From positions 35,980 to 99,979 of the forward strand of contig DATHAL010000009.1 in the NCBI GenBank assembly GCA_035296705.1: 64,000 bases of DNA, in the 5' to 3' direction. Numbering within the stretch: the first letter of the stretch is position 1; each line of letters begins with the position of its first letter. Of the stretch, positions 42,211-50,737 are shown piece after piece. The notes under the pieces were generated by a model. The model saw nothing but the letters and a program-made list of their open reading frames with translations, was not told the origin of the DNA and made no database searches. The position numbers and the translations under genes were made by a program. The DNA comes from WHSW01 sp035296705 (GTDB taxonomy: Bacteria > Actinomycetota > Thermoleophilia > Solirubrobacterales > 70-9).

Positions 42211-42687
42211 ATGAGGACATCGAAGCTCGCGCTCGTCGTCGCCGCGACCAGCGCGCTCGCGTTCGCCGTCGCCGCTCCGGGGCTGATGGCAGCGGGTGCG
42301 AAGACAACCAAGGTCACCGCCACGCTGAAGGGCAACGCCGAGGTGCCCGGCCCGGGCGACACCAACGGCAAGGGCGACTTCACGGCGAGGCTGAAGCCGG
42401 CGAAGAAGAAGCTCTGCTTCACGCTCGAGGTCTCGAAGCTCGACCCGATGATCGCGGCGCACATCCACAAGGGCGCCGCCGACGTCGCCGGCCCGATCAA
42501 GGTGACGCTGTTCGAGGACCCGGCGGGCGTCCCGGGGGACGGCAACTACGAGGGCTGCGTCAAGCACGTGAAGAAGAGGCTCCTCAAGAAGATTGCGAAG
42601 GCGCCGGAGAAGTACTACGCGAACGTGCACACGACGGAGTTCGGTGACGGCGCGATCCGCGGCCAACTCGAGCCCTTGGTCCAGTAG
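42211..42687 (+). CDS. Secreted CHRD-domain protein
   Basis: The 158-residue protein has a signal peptide (about residues 1-28) and a CHRD domain with ATLKGNAEVPGPGDTNGKG, AAHIHKGAADVAGPI and ANVHTTEFGDGAIRGQL. CHRD domains occur in chordin and in many bacterial secreted proteins; their bacterial role is unknown. A good Shine-Dalgarno (AGGAGG) lies 9 bases before the ATG. It is divergent from thrS. Confidence 0.88.
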   Translation: MRTSKLALVVAATSALAFAVAAPGLMAAGAKTTKVTATLKGNAEVPGPGDTNGKGDFTARLKPAKKKLCFTLEVSKLDPMIAAHIHKGAADVAGPIKVTLFEDPAGVPGDGNYEGCVKHVKKRLLKKIAKAPEKYYANVHTTEFGDGAIRGQLEPLVQ

Positions 42688-42700
42688 CGCCGAACGGCTT

Positions 42701-44431
42701 TCAGCCCGCACCCGGATCGGCGCGCTCGGCCGGCGTGATCAGAGGACACGACCGGCCGGCCGCCGCCGGGTGCCGGGCCCTGTGTGAGTCCTCGGGGACG
42801 ACGGCGCCGTCGTCGAACCCGACCACGAGCCAGGAGGCGCCCGGCGGGGCCGCGAAGGAGCCGTCGGGCCGCTCCCGGATGCAGATCCGGTTGCCGCGCA
42901 GCTCCCAGTTCAGGTAGTCGCGTCCTTGCTGGTTGGAGAGGAGCTCATGCGGCGCGAACACGTACGTGACGCGCCCGCGCAGCGTCGGTCGAAGCTCGGC
43001 CAGCGCCGGCGAGTAATTCGACGGTCCGACCGGGCCGTTCACGAGCGCCAGGATGCTGGAGCCGCCGGCCGCCGCGAGGAAAGCCAGCGCCAGGGCGATC
43101 GGGGCGCGGCCCTCGAGCAGTCCGAGCACGGAGACGATCGCGACGAGCGGGGCAATCAGGACGAGCGCCTTCGCCTCCTGGTAGGGGGTCCCGGCCACGA
43201 GCGCATAGAGCCAGAGGAGCGCGGCGCCGACGAGCGCCGCCGGCAGCGCCCGCTCCTTCCGCCTGACCAGGTGAACCAGCCCGATCGCGACCGCAGCCGC
43301 CCCGAGCGCCGCGCCGAGATAAAAGACGATCGCCGGCACCGCCCCGGCGCCCGGCTCGACGCGGAAGTCGCCCGACGGCCAGATCCCGAGCGCCTCGAGC
43401 GGCGAGAGCCGGTCGAACAGGTTGCCGAGGCCGGCGCCGTCCGGGTTGAACGTCTCGAAGCTCGCGAACTCGAACAACCGCCCGGCCTCCGGCGCGATCA
43501 GCACGACGGCGACCGCCAGCGCCGCGACGCCCGGCCCGAGCGCGACGCGCAGGAGCTCCCTCGCGCCCCGCGCCCCACCGCGGCGGGTGGCCAGCGCGAG
43601 CTCGACGAGCGCCCAGACGGCGAGCGCTGCGGCGAGCCACACGAGGCCCGGGAAGCTGTACGCGTACACGCTGCCGGCGGCGAGCAGCGCCAACGGCACC
43701 GCTGCGCCGAGCCGCCTCGCCCCGCGCGCGAGCTCTGAGAGGCCGATCGCGAACGCGAGCACGAAGAGCGCCTCGATCGTCTCCTTGAACGCGCCCTGGA
43801 CGAAGTAGGAGGCGAGGAGATACGCGAACCCGACGACCAGGGCGCCGGCGATCCGCCGCCAGGCCGAGAGGCTCTCGAGCAGCGTCAGCGCCGCCAGGCA
43901 GGTCGCCACGGCGACGGCGAGCTGGAGCCCGTCGAAGGCCTGCACGAGGCTCGGCCCGAGCGCCGAGGCGGCGACGACGAGGGCGTGCGGGCCGAGCGGA
44001 TAGCCGTGAGAGATCAGCCGCTCGGAGGCGCCGTCGGCCAGGGCGTCGGCCGCGAACAGGTGCTGCGACATGTCGGGGTTGAGCCCCGTGCCGAGGATCC
44101 CGAAGCGCCACTCGAGGATGAAGGGCAGCGAGCCGACGACGAGCGCGATCAGCTCCAACGGAACGCCGATGCGCAGCGCACGCCGCAGGTCGACGAGCCG
44201 ACCGCGCAGGACCGAGGCCGCGGCGATGCCGAGCACCGCGAGCGCGATGATCGCGGCCGTGCCCCGGCCCGGAAGCCGCACGGCCGCCCAGGCCACCGGC
44301 AACAGCACGGCGAGCCCGACGGCCGGCGCGAGGCGGCTCCAAGTCCGGCGGCCGAGCACGGCGAAGGCCGCCTGTCCGACGAGCGCGCTCAGACCCAGGA
44401 CGACGAGAAACGACGCGTAGGTCCCGAGCAT
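42701..44431 (-). CDS. Polytopic membrane protein, GT-C glycosyltransferase-like
   Basis: The 576-residue protein has about 11-13 transmembrane helices and a C-terminal extracytoplasmic domain of about 100 residues (RGRVTYVFAPHELLSN). The first large loop contains NPDMSQHLFAADAL, and a SHGYPLGPHALV segment follows. Such architecture is shared by lipid-linked sugar transferases (GT-C fold), which act outside the membrane. No definite family can be named. A TATCCT hexamer ends 8 bases before the ATG. Confidence 0.6.
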   Translation of the reverse strand: MLGTYASFLVVLGLSALVGQAAFAVLGRRTWSRLAPAVGLAVLLPVAWAAVRLPGRGTAAIIALAVLGIAAASVLRGRLVDLRRALRIGVPLELIALVVGSLPFILEWRFGILGTGLNPDMSQHLFAADALADGASERLISHGYPLGPHALVVAASALGPSLVQAFDGLQLAVAVATCLAALTLLESLSAWRRIAGALVVGFAYLLASYFVQGAFKETIEALFVLAFAIGLSELARGARRLGAAVPLALLAAGSVYAYSFPGLVWLAAALAVWALVELALATRRGGARGARELLRVALGPGVAALAVAVVLIAPEAGRLFEFASFETFNPDGAGLGNLFDRLSPLEALGIWPSGDFRVEPGAGAVPAIVFYLGAALGAAAVAIGLVHLVRRKERALPAALVGAALLWLYALVAGTPYQEAKALVLIAPLVAIVSVLGLLEGRAPIALALAFLAAAGGSSILALVNGPVGPSNYSPALAELRPTLRGRVTYVFAPHELLSNQQGRDYLNWELRGNRICIRERPDGSFAAPPGASWLVVGFDDGAVVPEDSHRARHPAAAGRSCPLITPAERADPGAG

Positions 44432-44522
44432 GGCGGCGGAGGATATGTGCTGTCAGATATCGTCCCACCCGCAGAGCGAGTCCCGTGGTTGCAGGGGGCT
44501 CTGTGACCACGGAGGGAGAGCA

Positions 44523-46970
44523 ATGAAGCGCTGCGTGTCGATGGCAGGGGTCGTGCTCGGGGTGCTCGCGTTCGCGGCGAGCTCGAGCGCGGCGACGAAG
44601 GACTACGCGCAGACGGCACTCAACATCATCCCGTCCGGCCAGTACGGCTCCGCCCCGCCGCCGCCGGGCGCGGACGCGCAGGCGCAGATGTACGACGGGC
44701 TCACGCCGCTCTTCGACCAGGTGACGCCCGCGGACCTCACCACCTACTTCAAGTCCGAGCGGTTCGGCGTCGCGACCGACGGGCCGAGCACGATCGAGAC
44801 CGTCCCGCGCGCCGGCGTAACCATCGAGCGCGACAAGTTCAACGTCCCGCACGTCACCGGCGCCACCCACGACGACGGCGTCTGGGCCGCCGGCTGGATC
44901 GCCGCCGAGGACCGCGCACTTCTCCTCGAGCAGGCGCGCTACAACGCCCGCGTCGCGGCAATCGACGCGCCGGGGCTCGACGCGCTAAACCTGATCAGCG
45001 GCCTGGACAGCTTCCAGCCGAGCGCGCAGACCGAGGCCGAGGTCGCGAAGCAGACACAGGTGCTCGAGCAGGCGGGGCCCGAGGGCGAGGCGGTCCTCCA
45101 CGACATCGACGTCTTCATCACCGGCATCAACGATTACCTCGCCGCCAACAGCCCGTCGACCGCGCCCTGGACGCGCAACGACGTCTACGCGCTCAACGCG
45201 CTCAAGGGCCAGTTCGTCGGCCAGGGCGGCGGCGACGAGGCGCGGCGATCGCAGTTCCTCGACGGGCTGATCCAACGGCTCGGCAAGAAGAGGGGCATGA
45301 AGGTGTTCAACGACCTGCGCCAGTTCAAGAACCCCGAGTTGCCGACGTCGGTCGACGGCCGCTTCCCTTACGGCCACATCCCCAAGAACGCTAAGGGGAG
45401 CGTGATCCTCGACCACGAGAGCTTCACGCCGACGCCCTCGGCGCCGAACGCGAAGGTCGTGGCGCCGGAGCCCGCGCATGCGTCGAACACGCTGATGATC
45501 ACCGCCGACCGCTCGAAGACGGGCAGGCCCCTCATGGTCGGCGGCCCGCAGATCGGCTACTTCTACCCCGGTCTCACGTATGAGATCGACATGCACGCGG
45601 GCGATCTGCAGTGGCGCGGCGCGACCTCGGCACCGTTCCCCGGCTACGTCCTGATCGGCCGTGGCGCCGACTTCGCCCACACGCTGACCTCGGCGGGCTC
45701 GGACATGATCGACCAGTACGTCGAGAAACTCTGCAACGGCAGCGACACGATGTACCTCTACAAGGGCGAGTGCCGCGAGATGGGCACCTTCGACGCCGGG
45801 ACCCTCAACGGCGAGCCGGTGAGCTTCAAGACCACCGTCCATGGGCCGGTGATCGGCTACGCGACCGTCGACGGCGAGAAAGTGGCGATCTCACGCAAGC
45901 GCTCGGACTACGGCGAGGAGTCGCTCGACCTGCTCTACAACCGGCGGCTCTCCAACGGCCAGGTACACAGCGCCAAGTCGTTCATCAAGGCCGCCTCGCT
46001 GACGCCCCAGACGTTCAACTCCTTCTACATCGACAAGAAACACATCGCGATGTACGGAGCCGGGCTGCTACCGATCCGCGACAAGCGCGTCGATCCCGGT
46101 CTGCCGGCGCTCGGCACGGGCAAGTACGAGTGGGAGGGATTCCTGCCGAGGAAGGGCCACATCCAGGGGATCGATCCGGCCGACGGAACGATCACCAACT
46201 GGAACCAGACGAGCGCCCTCGGCTTCGGCGCTCCGGACGACGCCTGGGGTCACAATGGCTCGGTCGAACGGGTTGACCTGCTCGACCGCAACCTTGCGAG
46301 GCTCGCGACCAAGAACGGCAAGTGGAACCTGGCCAGGGTCACGGCGGCGATGAACGCCGCGGCGACGCAGGACGTGCGCGCGATCGACACCGTGCCCCTG
46401 CTGCGGAAGCTGCTGAAGGGCACGCAGGCGCCGAACGGCCAGGCTCAGCAGATGCTCGACCTGCTGCTCCAATGGCGCGCGAACGGCGGCAGCCGCCTCG
46501 ACCGCGACCTCGACGGCGCGATCGACGATCCGGGCGCCGCGGTCATGGACGGCTCCTGGAACAACATCGCGAACGCCTTCATGGCCCCGAAGCTCGGTCC
46601 GCAGCTCGACGAGCTAGACAGCCTCTTCTCGCGCTTCGACCAGCCACCGGGCGGCCAGTACGACGGCTGGTACCAGTACTTCGACCGCGACATCCGCAAG
46701 CTCCTCGGGATGAAGGTAGAGGCGCCGTTCCACATGAGCTATTGCGGGAACGGCAAGCTGAAGGCGTGCCAGCAGGCGATCTGGGACGCGCTCGCGCAGT
46801 CCGGCACCGAGCTGACCGCGAAATACGGCACCGCGGATCCCGCCGCCTGGCGCGCCGACGCGACCGCCGAGCGGATCGAGTTCGTCCCGGGCGTGCTACC
46901 GACGACGATGCGCTACGCGAACCGCCCCAGCGGGATCCAGCAGGTGATCTCCTTCAAGGGCCACCGCTAG
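44523..46970 (+). CDS. Secreted penicillin acylase family (Ntn-hydrolase) protein
   Basis: The 815-residue precursor has a signal peptide (about residues 1-24). An alpha chain has GVTIERDKFNVPHVTGATHDD and GWIAAEDRALLLEQARYNAR. The catalytic Ser321 in AHASNTLMI becomes the N-terminal nucleophile of the beta chain after self-cleavage. Family members hydrolyse acyl-amides such as beta-lactams, acyl-homoserine lactones or lipopeptides; the substrate here is unknown. GGAGGGAG lies just upstream of the ATG. Confidence 0.9.
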   Translation: MKRCVSMAGVVLGVLAFAASSSAATKDYAQTALNIIPSGQYGSAPPPPGADAQAQMYDGLTPLFDQVTPADLTTYFKSERFGVATDGPSTIETVPRAGVTIERDKFNVPHVTGATHDDGVWAAGWIAAEDRALLLEQARYNARVAAIDAPGLDALNLISGLDSFQPSAQTEAEVAKQTQVLEQAGPEGEAVLHDIDVFITGINDYLAANSPSTAPWTRNDVYALNALKGQFVGQGGGDEARRSQFLDGLIQRLGKKRGMKVFNDLRQFKNPELPTSVDGRFPYGHIPKNAKGSVILDHESFTPTPSAPNAKVVAPEPAHASNTLMITADRSKTGRPLMVGGPQIGYFYPGLTYEIDMHAGDLQWRGATSAPFPGYVLIGRGADFAHTLTSAGSDMIDQYVEKLCNGSDTMYLYKGECREMGTFDAGTLNGEPVSFKTTVHGPVIGYATVDGEKVAISRKRSDYGEESLDLLYNRRLSNGQVHSAKSFIKAASLTPQTFNSFYIDKKHIAMYGAGLLPIRDKRVDPGLPALGTGKYEWEGFLPRKGHIQGIDPADGTITNWNQTSALGFGAPDDAWGHNGSVERVDLLDRNLARLATKNGKWNLARVTAAMNAAATQDVRAIDTVPLLRKLLKGTQAPNGQAQQMLDLLLQWRANGGSRLDRDLDGAIDDPGAAVMDGSWNNIANAFMAPKLGPQLDELDSLFSRFDQPPGGQYDGWYQYFDRDIRKLLGMKVEAPFHMSYCGNGKLKACQQAIWDALAQSGTELTAKYGTADPAAWRADATAERIEFVPGVLPTTMRYANRPSGIQQVISFKGHR

Positions 46971-46984
46971 GGCTCGTCAGCGCG

Positions 46985-47452
46985 TCACAGATCCCGCTCG
47001 TAGTAGAGCATCACCGGGCCGTCCGGGCCGCCCTCGCGGTTGGTGAACCCTGAGCTCTCATACAGCCCCCTCGCCGGCTCATCGTCGGTGCTCGTGTTGA
47101 GCTCGATGCGGGTGGCGCCGCGCTCCCGCGCCGCCTCGATCGCGGCCTCGAGGAGCGCCCGGCCGATGCCCTCGCCGCGCCGCTCCGGCACGACGTAGAG
47201 CTCGCCGAGGTAGGCGTCGGGCGCCGCCGCATAAAGCGAGGCGCGAAACTGAAGCTGAGCCAGCCCGTCCGGTCCGTCGCCGGTCAGCAAGACGATGATC
47301 TCGTCCGCCTCGATCAGCCGTCTCAGGTTCTCTGCCAGCTCCTCGAGCGGCGGCGTCGGCTCGTCGTACTCGTCGTTGAAGTCGCGAAGCATCCGAGCGA
47401 CGACCGCCGCGTCGTCGCCCGCCGCCCAGCGGATCTCGATCTCTGAAGTCAT
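46985..47452 (-). CDS. GNAT-family N-acetyltransferase
   Basis: The 155-residue protein has the acetyl-CoA binding loop VVPERRGEGIGRALLEAAIE and the terminal GLYESSGFTNREGG. I chose the ATG at 47452, since the frame upstream continues into the tRNA gene. The substrate cannot be told. It converges on the penicillin acylase gene. Confidence 0.88.
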   Translation of the reverse strand: MTSEIEIRWAAGDDAAVVARMLRDFNDEYDEPTPPLEELAENLRRLIEADEIIVLLTGDGPDGLAQLQFRASLYAAAPDAYLGELYVVPERRGEGIGRALLEAAIEAARERGATRIELNTSTDDEPARGLYESSGFTNREGGPDGPVMLYYERDL

Positions 47453-47544
47453 GGCCGGTGGGTCAACGATCGGCGGCCGCGCGTTACGCGGTGTCGGGGC
47501 GGCGACCGGCGGTTCGGCGCTTGTTCGCGCGGACGCGGCGAGGA

Positions 47545-47617
47545 TGGGCGCTGCTGGGCTCGAACCAGCGACCTCCAGCTTGTCGAGCTGGCGCTCTCCC
47601 AACTGAGCTAAGCGCCC
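47545..47617 (-). tRNA. tRNA-Val (GAC)
   Basis: On the minus strand the sequence folds as a 7-bp acceptor (GGGCGCT/AGCGCCC), a 4-bp D stem (GCTC/GAGC), a 5-bp anticodon stem (CCAGC/GCTGG), a variable AGGTC and a T arm (GCTGG-TTCGAGC-CCAGC), with A73. The anticodon loop TCGACAA puts GAC at 34-36. Position 33 is C instead of the nearly universal U. CCA is not encoded. Confidence 0.9.
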
Positions 47618-47655
47618 GAGATGCGCGAGTCTAGCGCCCACCGTCCGCTCAACGG

Positions 47656-47696
47656 ATGTGGGTTTTTGCCCCGTATGGGGACAAAAAGCCACACCC
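47656..47696. terminator. Bidirectional hairpin between NfeD-like gene and tRNA-Val
   Basis: TTTTTGCCCC and GGGGACAAAAA pair around GTAT with one bulge, and outer bases (GTGG/CCAC) extend the stem. Tracts of five T on one strand and five A on the other allow termination in either direction. The hairpin core resembles that after gatB (TTTGCCCCG type). Confidence 0.6.
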
Positions 47697-47746
47697 AAGT
47701 GAGCTCATCGCTGCACGCGAACCGCAGCGCCCTGGTTGCAGTCGCG

Positions 47747-48070
47747 TTACCCGCGATCCGGCGTCACGGTGAGAGTCAGCCCGTCGACCCCCGTGACCCG
47801 TACCCGTTCGCCACGTCGCGCGGGCTCGGTCGAGCGCGCCCTCCAGATCTCGCCGCGCATCCGCACCCGGCCGTCGGGTTTGCACGCGTCGATCACCTCT
47901 GCGCGCTCGCCGATCATCCCCTCGGCGCCCGTGGTCACCCGGTAGCGGCGCAGGAAGCGGATCCAGAGGTAGACCTCCCCCACCTCCACGAACGCGGCCG
48001 CGACCACGAACACGATCCGCCACGGGTCCGGGAGCACGAAGAGGCCGACGATCGCCAGCGTGAGCAGCAT
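47747..48070 (-). CDS. NfeD-like membrane protein
   Basis: The 107-residue protein has one or two hydrophobic helices (about 2-31) and a C-terminal OB-fold domain (GMIGERAEVIDACKPDGRVR and GERVRVTGVDGLTLTV), the pattern of the short NfeD family. These partners of flotillin-like proteins help organise membranes. It is divergent from the PadR regulator, with a palindromic operator between them. Confidence 0.8.
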   Translation of the reverse strand: MLLTLAIVGLFVLPDPWRIVFVVAAAFVEVGEVYLWIRFLRRYRVTTGAEGMIGERAEVIDACKPDGRVRMRGEIWRARSTEPARRGERVRVTGVDGLTLTVTPDRG

Positions 48071-48105
48071 GCCCGGATGATGACTGCCCGCGCGACCGAG
48101 TTGTT

Positions 48106-48128
48106 ACGATATATCGTGATACTACGAT
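48106..48128. promoter_or_regulatory. Palindromic operator candidate between NfeD-like and PadR genes
   Basis: A perfect 12-base palindrome ACGATATATCGT (48106-48117) overlaps a second inverted repeat ATCGT-N6-ACGAT (48113-48128). It stands out as AT-rich in a GC-rich genome. It lies 25 bases before the PadR ATG and is a likely autoregulatory site. Confidence 0.6.
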
Positions 48129-48152
48129 CGAGCCCACCAAGGAGACGCACGA

Positions 48153-48686
48153 ATGCATCGCTACCACTACCGCCACACCCGCTCCCGCTCCCCCCGCGAG
48201 TCGTTCGAGCGCTGCCGCCACCTCGGCCGCGGTCGAGGCGGTCCGCGGGCGCGCCGGGGCGACATCCGGGCCGCCGTCCTCGCCCTGCTCGAGGAGCGCC
48301 CGATGCACGGCTACGAGATGATCAAGGAGCTCGAGGAGCGCACCAGCGGGGTCTGGGTGCCGAGCGCGGGCTCGATCTATCCGACGCTGCAGCTGCTCGA
48401 GGACGAGGGCCTGATCGCGGGCGAGGAGCTGGAGGGCAAACGCCGCTTCACGCTCACCGACGCGGGCCGGGAGCAGGTCACCGCCCGCTCCGGCGATGCG
48501 CCGTGGGAGGAGGTGGCCGCGGGCTACGACCCGGAGATGCTCAACCTCCGCCGCTCGGTCCACAAGCTCCACCACGCATACGCGCAGGTCTTCCACGCCG
48601 CCGACCCGGCACAGCGAAAGCGCGTCCGCGAGTTGCTCGACGAGACCCGCCGGAAGATCTACGCCATCCTCGCGGAGGTGGATTGA
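48153..48686 (+). CDS. PadR-family transcriptional regulator
   Basis: The 177-residue protein has a His/Arg-rich N-terminus (HRYHYRHTRSRS) followed by the PadR winged helix (AVLALLEERPMHGYEMIKEL, VWVPSAGSIYPTLQLLEDEG) and a short C-terminal dimer helix. AAGGAG lies 9 bases before the ATG. It is followed by an FHA gene and is divergent from the NfeD-like gene. The His-rich start may bind metal; this is inference. Confidence 0.92.
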   Translation: MHRYHYRHTRSRSPRESFERCRHLGRGRGGPRARRGDIRAAVLALLEERPMHGYEMIKELEERTSGVWVPSAGSIYPTLQLLEDEGLIAGEELEGKRRFTLTDAGREQVTARSGDAPWEEVAAGYDPEMLNLRRSVHKLHHAYAQVFHAADPAQRKRVRELLDETRRKIYAILAEVD

Positions 48687-48706
48687 GCCCTCGTACACTC
48701 TCGCCC

Positions 48707-49045
48707 GTGGCCGACGCCTACGTCCTCAAAAACGAGGCAGACGAAATCACGCACGCGATCCCGGGCGAGGTGATCGTCGGGCGCGGTGACGGTGCCGATC
48801 TGCGGCTTCGCGATCGCACCGTCTCCCGCCGCCATGCCGAGCTTCGCCAGGAGGGCCTGACGCTGGTCGTCACGGACCTCTCCTCGGCGAACGGCACCTA
48901 CGTGAATGGCGACCGGATCCTCGACGCCACCCGCGTCGAGCCCGGCGACGCGGTCTCGTTCGGCGCCGCGCTAATGCGGGTCGGCCTCGAGCCGCGCGAG
49001 CTCGATGAGCCGACGCCGACCGAGATCATCACCCCCGCGCGCTGA
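48707..49045 (+). CDS. FHA-domain protein
   Basis: The 112-residue protein is a single forkhead-associated domain with VIVGRGDGADLRL, the phosphothreonine-binding SRRHAEL and SSANGTYVNG. It should bind a phosphothreonine partner of a Ser/Thr kinase that is not in the window. The GTG at 48707 follows a TACACT hexamer with 7 bases between. TTG at 48683, overlapping the PadR stop, is an alternative. Confidence 0.88.
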   Translation: MADAYVLKNEADEITHAIPGEVIVGRGDGADLRLRDRTVSRRHAELRQEGLTLVVTDLSSANGTYVNGDRILDATRVEPGDAVSFGAALMRVGLEPRELDEPTPTEIITPAR

Positions 49046-49051
49046 GCGAGC

Positions 49052-49507
49052 CTACTCGCCGAGCAGACCCTTCTCGCGGAGCTCGCGGATCGCACCGTCG
49101 CGCTTGGAGAGCCCCTCGAGCCCCATGCCCCTGAGCACCGCGGGTGCCTTCGTGAACTGGATGTCGCGGTAGTCGACGACCTGGAGCCAGTTTCCCCATG
49201 GGTCGCGGAAGTTGAGCCGCGGCGGCGGCGAGGCCTCCACCCCGGCTCGCTCCAGCGCCTCCCGAGCGCGCTCCTTGTCGTCGACCACGAGCCCGAAGTG
49301 GCGGCTGCGATCGGGCGGGGCGGCGCGGCCCTCCGAGAGCGCCAGGAACTGGTCGCCCATGTCGATGAACACCATGCCCGCCTCGCGCTCGGGCGGGCCG
49401 AACTCGAAGAGGGCGCCGTAGAACTCAAGCGCCTCCTCGAGATCGCCCACCTCGAGCGCGACGTGGTTGATGCCGACGAGCCTGACTCGCCCGCCGGTGG
49501 CCTCCAC
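49052..49507 (-). CDS. VOC-superfamily (glyoxalase-like) protein
   Basis: The 151-residue protein has the VOC fold, with GINHVALEVGDLEEALEFYG and the metal-type residues His in INHVALEV and Glu/Asp in NFRDPWGNWLQVVDY. The substrate is unknown. I chose GTG 49507, 8 bases after the superoxide dismutase stop. An upstream ATG (49555) would overlap that gene by 41 bases. Confidence 0.82.
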   Translation of the reverse strand: MEATGGRVRLVGINHVALEVGDLEEALEFYGALFEFGPPEREAGMVFIDMGDQFLALSEGRAAPPDRSRHFGLVVDDKERAREALERAGVEASPPPRLNFRDPWGNWLQVVDYRDIQFTKAPAVLRGMGLEGLSKRDGAIRELREKGLLGE

Positions 49508-49514
49508 CGTCGGC

Positions 49515-50189
49515 TCAGCGCTTCGCCGGCGCGAACGCGGGCGACTCCGCGGCACTCTGGCTGGCGCCGCGCCGCGCCGCCTCGGCCTGGGCGAGCTGGC
49601 GGTTCACGTGGTCCCAGTCGACGTTGCGGAAGAACGCCTCCACGTACTGCTTGCGCCCGTCCGGCGTGGCGCCGAAGTCACGGACGTAGGCGTGCTCGTA
49701 GACGTCGATCGCGAGCACCGGGACCATGTTGTAGACGGCCCATAGGTTCTGCGTGTCCATGATGTAGTTGAACAGCGAACCGTCGTTCAGGTCGTAGCCG
49801 ACCATCACCCAGCCCCGCGCCGCCGAGGCCGCTTTCTTCACCGCGTCGAACCACTTGCCGAGGCCGTTGAACTCCTCCTCGGCGAGCTCCGCGAAGCGAC
49901 CCTCCGGGGTGCCGCCCTCTCCGCCGAGGTGCCCGAAGTAGAGGTCGTGGTTCTTGTAGCCGAGCAGCGCGAACGTGTAGTCGACCGAGACGGCGCGCAA
50001 GTCCGAGTAGACCTGGTTGCCCTCGATCTGCGAGTAGTCGAACTCGTTGAGCCGCTTGCGGCACTCGTTCGCCTTCTTCGCGTAGCCCTCATAGAGCTTG
50101 TAGTGATCCTCCATCGTCTGCTTGGAGATTCCGTCCAGCTCCTTGTCGAAGGCCGGGAACTGGCGCGGCTTGAGCTCATCCCATGGCAT
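49515..50189 (-). CDS. Fe/Mn superoxide dismutase
   Basis: The enzyme removes superoxide. The 224-residue protein retains all four metal ligands by position: H29 (EDHYKLYEGY), H81 (YKNHDLYFG), D162 and H166 (DVYEHAY). It is more divergent than classical SodA/SodB and has a C-terminal Ala-rich tail. I chose the ATG at 50189 since AAGGAGG lies 9 bases upstream; GTG 50225 would add 12 residues without homology. It clusters with a VOC protein and two small genes on the same strand. Confidence 0.85.
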   Translation of the reverse strand: MPWDELKPRQFPAFDKELDGISKQTMEDHYKLYEGYAKKANECRKRLNEFDYSQIEGNQVYSDLRAVSVDYTFALLGYKNHDLYFGHLGGEGGTPEGRFAELAEEEFNGLGKWFDAVKKAASAARGWVMVGYDLNDGSLFNYIMDTQNLWAVYNMVPVLAIDVYEHAYVRDFGATPDGRKQYVEAFFRNVDWDHVNRQLAQAEAARRGASQSAAESPAFAPAKR

Positions 50190-50270
50190 CTGCTTCGCCT
50201 CCTTGAGCGTTGACGTGTCCTTCACTTGGGATCACCGCTGACGGCGCCCGTAAACACGTCGGAGACGGCG

Positions 50271-50378
50271 TCAGTCGAGCCTGATCACTCCGGTGACGAG
50301 CAGCAGGATCAGCGTCAGCACCGCGGAGACGAGGAGCGAGCCGAGGCAGCCGAGGCGGTTCGAGAAGAAGACGAACAC
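50271..50378 (-). CDS. 35-residue membrane protein
   Basis: The protein begins MFVFFSNRLGCLGSLL and has one transmembrane helix (about residues 14-31) with a short tail. The GTG start lies 3 bases after the TAG of the upstream 116-residue gene, which implies translational coupling. The FFSNRLGCLGS start is one I have seen in small actinobacterial proteins of unknown function. It is too short for common gene finders. Confidence 0.65.
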   Translation of the reverse strand: MFVFFSNRLGCLGSLLVSAVLTLILLLVTGVIRLD

Positions 50379-50381
50379 CGG

Positions 50382-50732
50382 CTAGCCGCTCGCGTTGTCC
50401 AGGTACTGGAGCAGGTCATGCGCCGCGAGCTCGATCTCCTTGTGGCGCCATTCGGCGGCGCGGTAGTGGCAGGCGATCACGCCACTGCGATGGAGCCGCC
50501 GGAAGTCGCCGTAGCCGAAGGCGTAGCGCGCCTTCGTCTCCTCGGGCGCGCCCTCGGTGAGGCCGAGGTGCCACTGGGCGTACTCCTCCCAGGAGTGCCG
50601 GGAGAGGAAGTCGTTCTCCTGTGCCGCGCGCGGCTGGATTTCGCCCCAGTCGCTCTCGAGCACGTACTGGCGCGCGTCGATCAGGCGGCGCGCCCTCTCG
50701 AGCCCGTGGTCGTTCACGGAGTAGGAGGCCAT
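50382..50732 (-). CDS. Conserved protein of unknown function
   Basis: The 116-residue protein has a predominantly helical, Trp- and Tyr-rich sequence. Recurring motifs include ARQYVLESDWGE, SWEEYAQWHLGLTEG, YAFGYGDFRRLHRSGV and ACHYRAAEWRHKEIE. I do not recognise a named family. It lies just after the F420-type protein gene (gap of 5 bases) and is coupled to the 35-residue membrane protein. Confidence 0.65.
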   Translation of the reverse strand: MASYSVNDHGLERARRLIDARQYVLESDWGEIQPRAAQENDFLSRHSWEEYAQWHLGLTEGAPEETKARYAFGYGDFRRLHRSGVIACHYRAAEWRHKEIELAAHDLLQYLDNASG

Positions 50733-50737
50733 CCGGC

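Noticed and set aside
42945..44870. A 641-codon minus-strand frame in a second phase over the membrane protein
   Set aside because: The other phase (42701-44431) shows clean transmembrane helices, while this one is Arg-rich and featureless.
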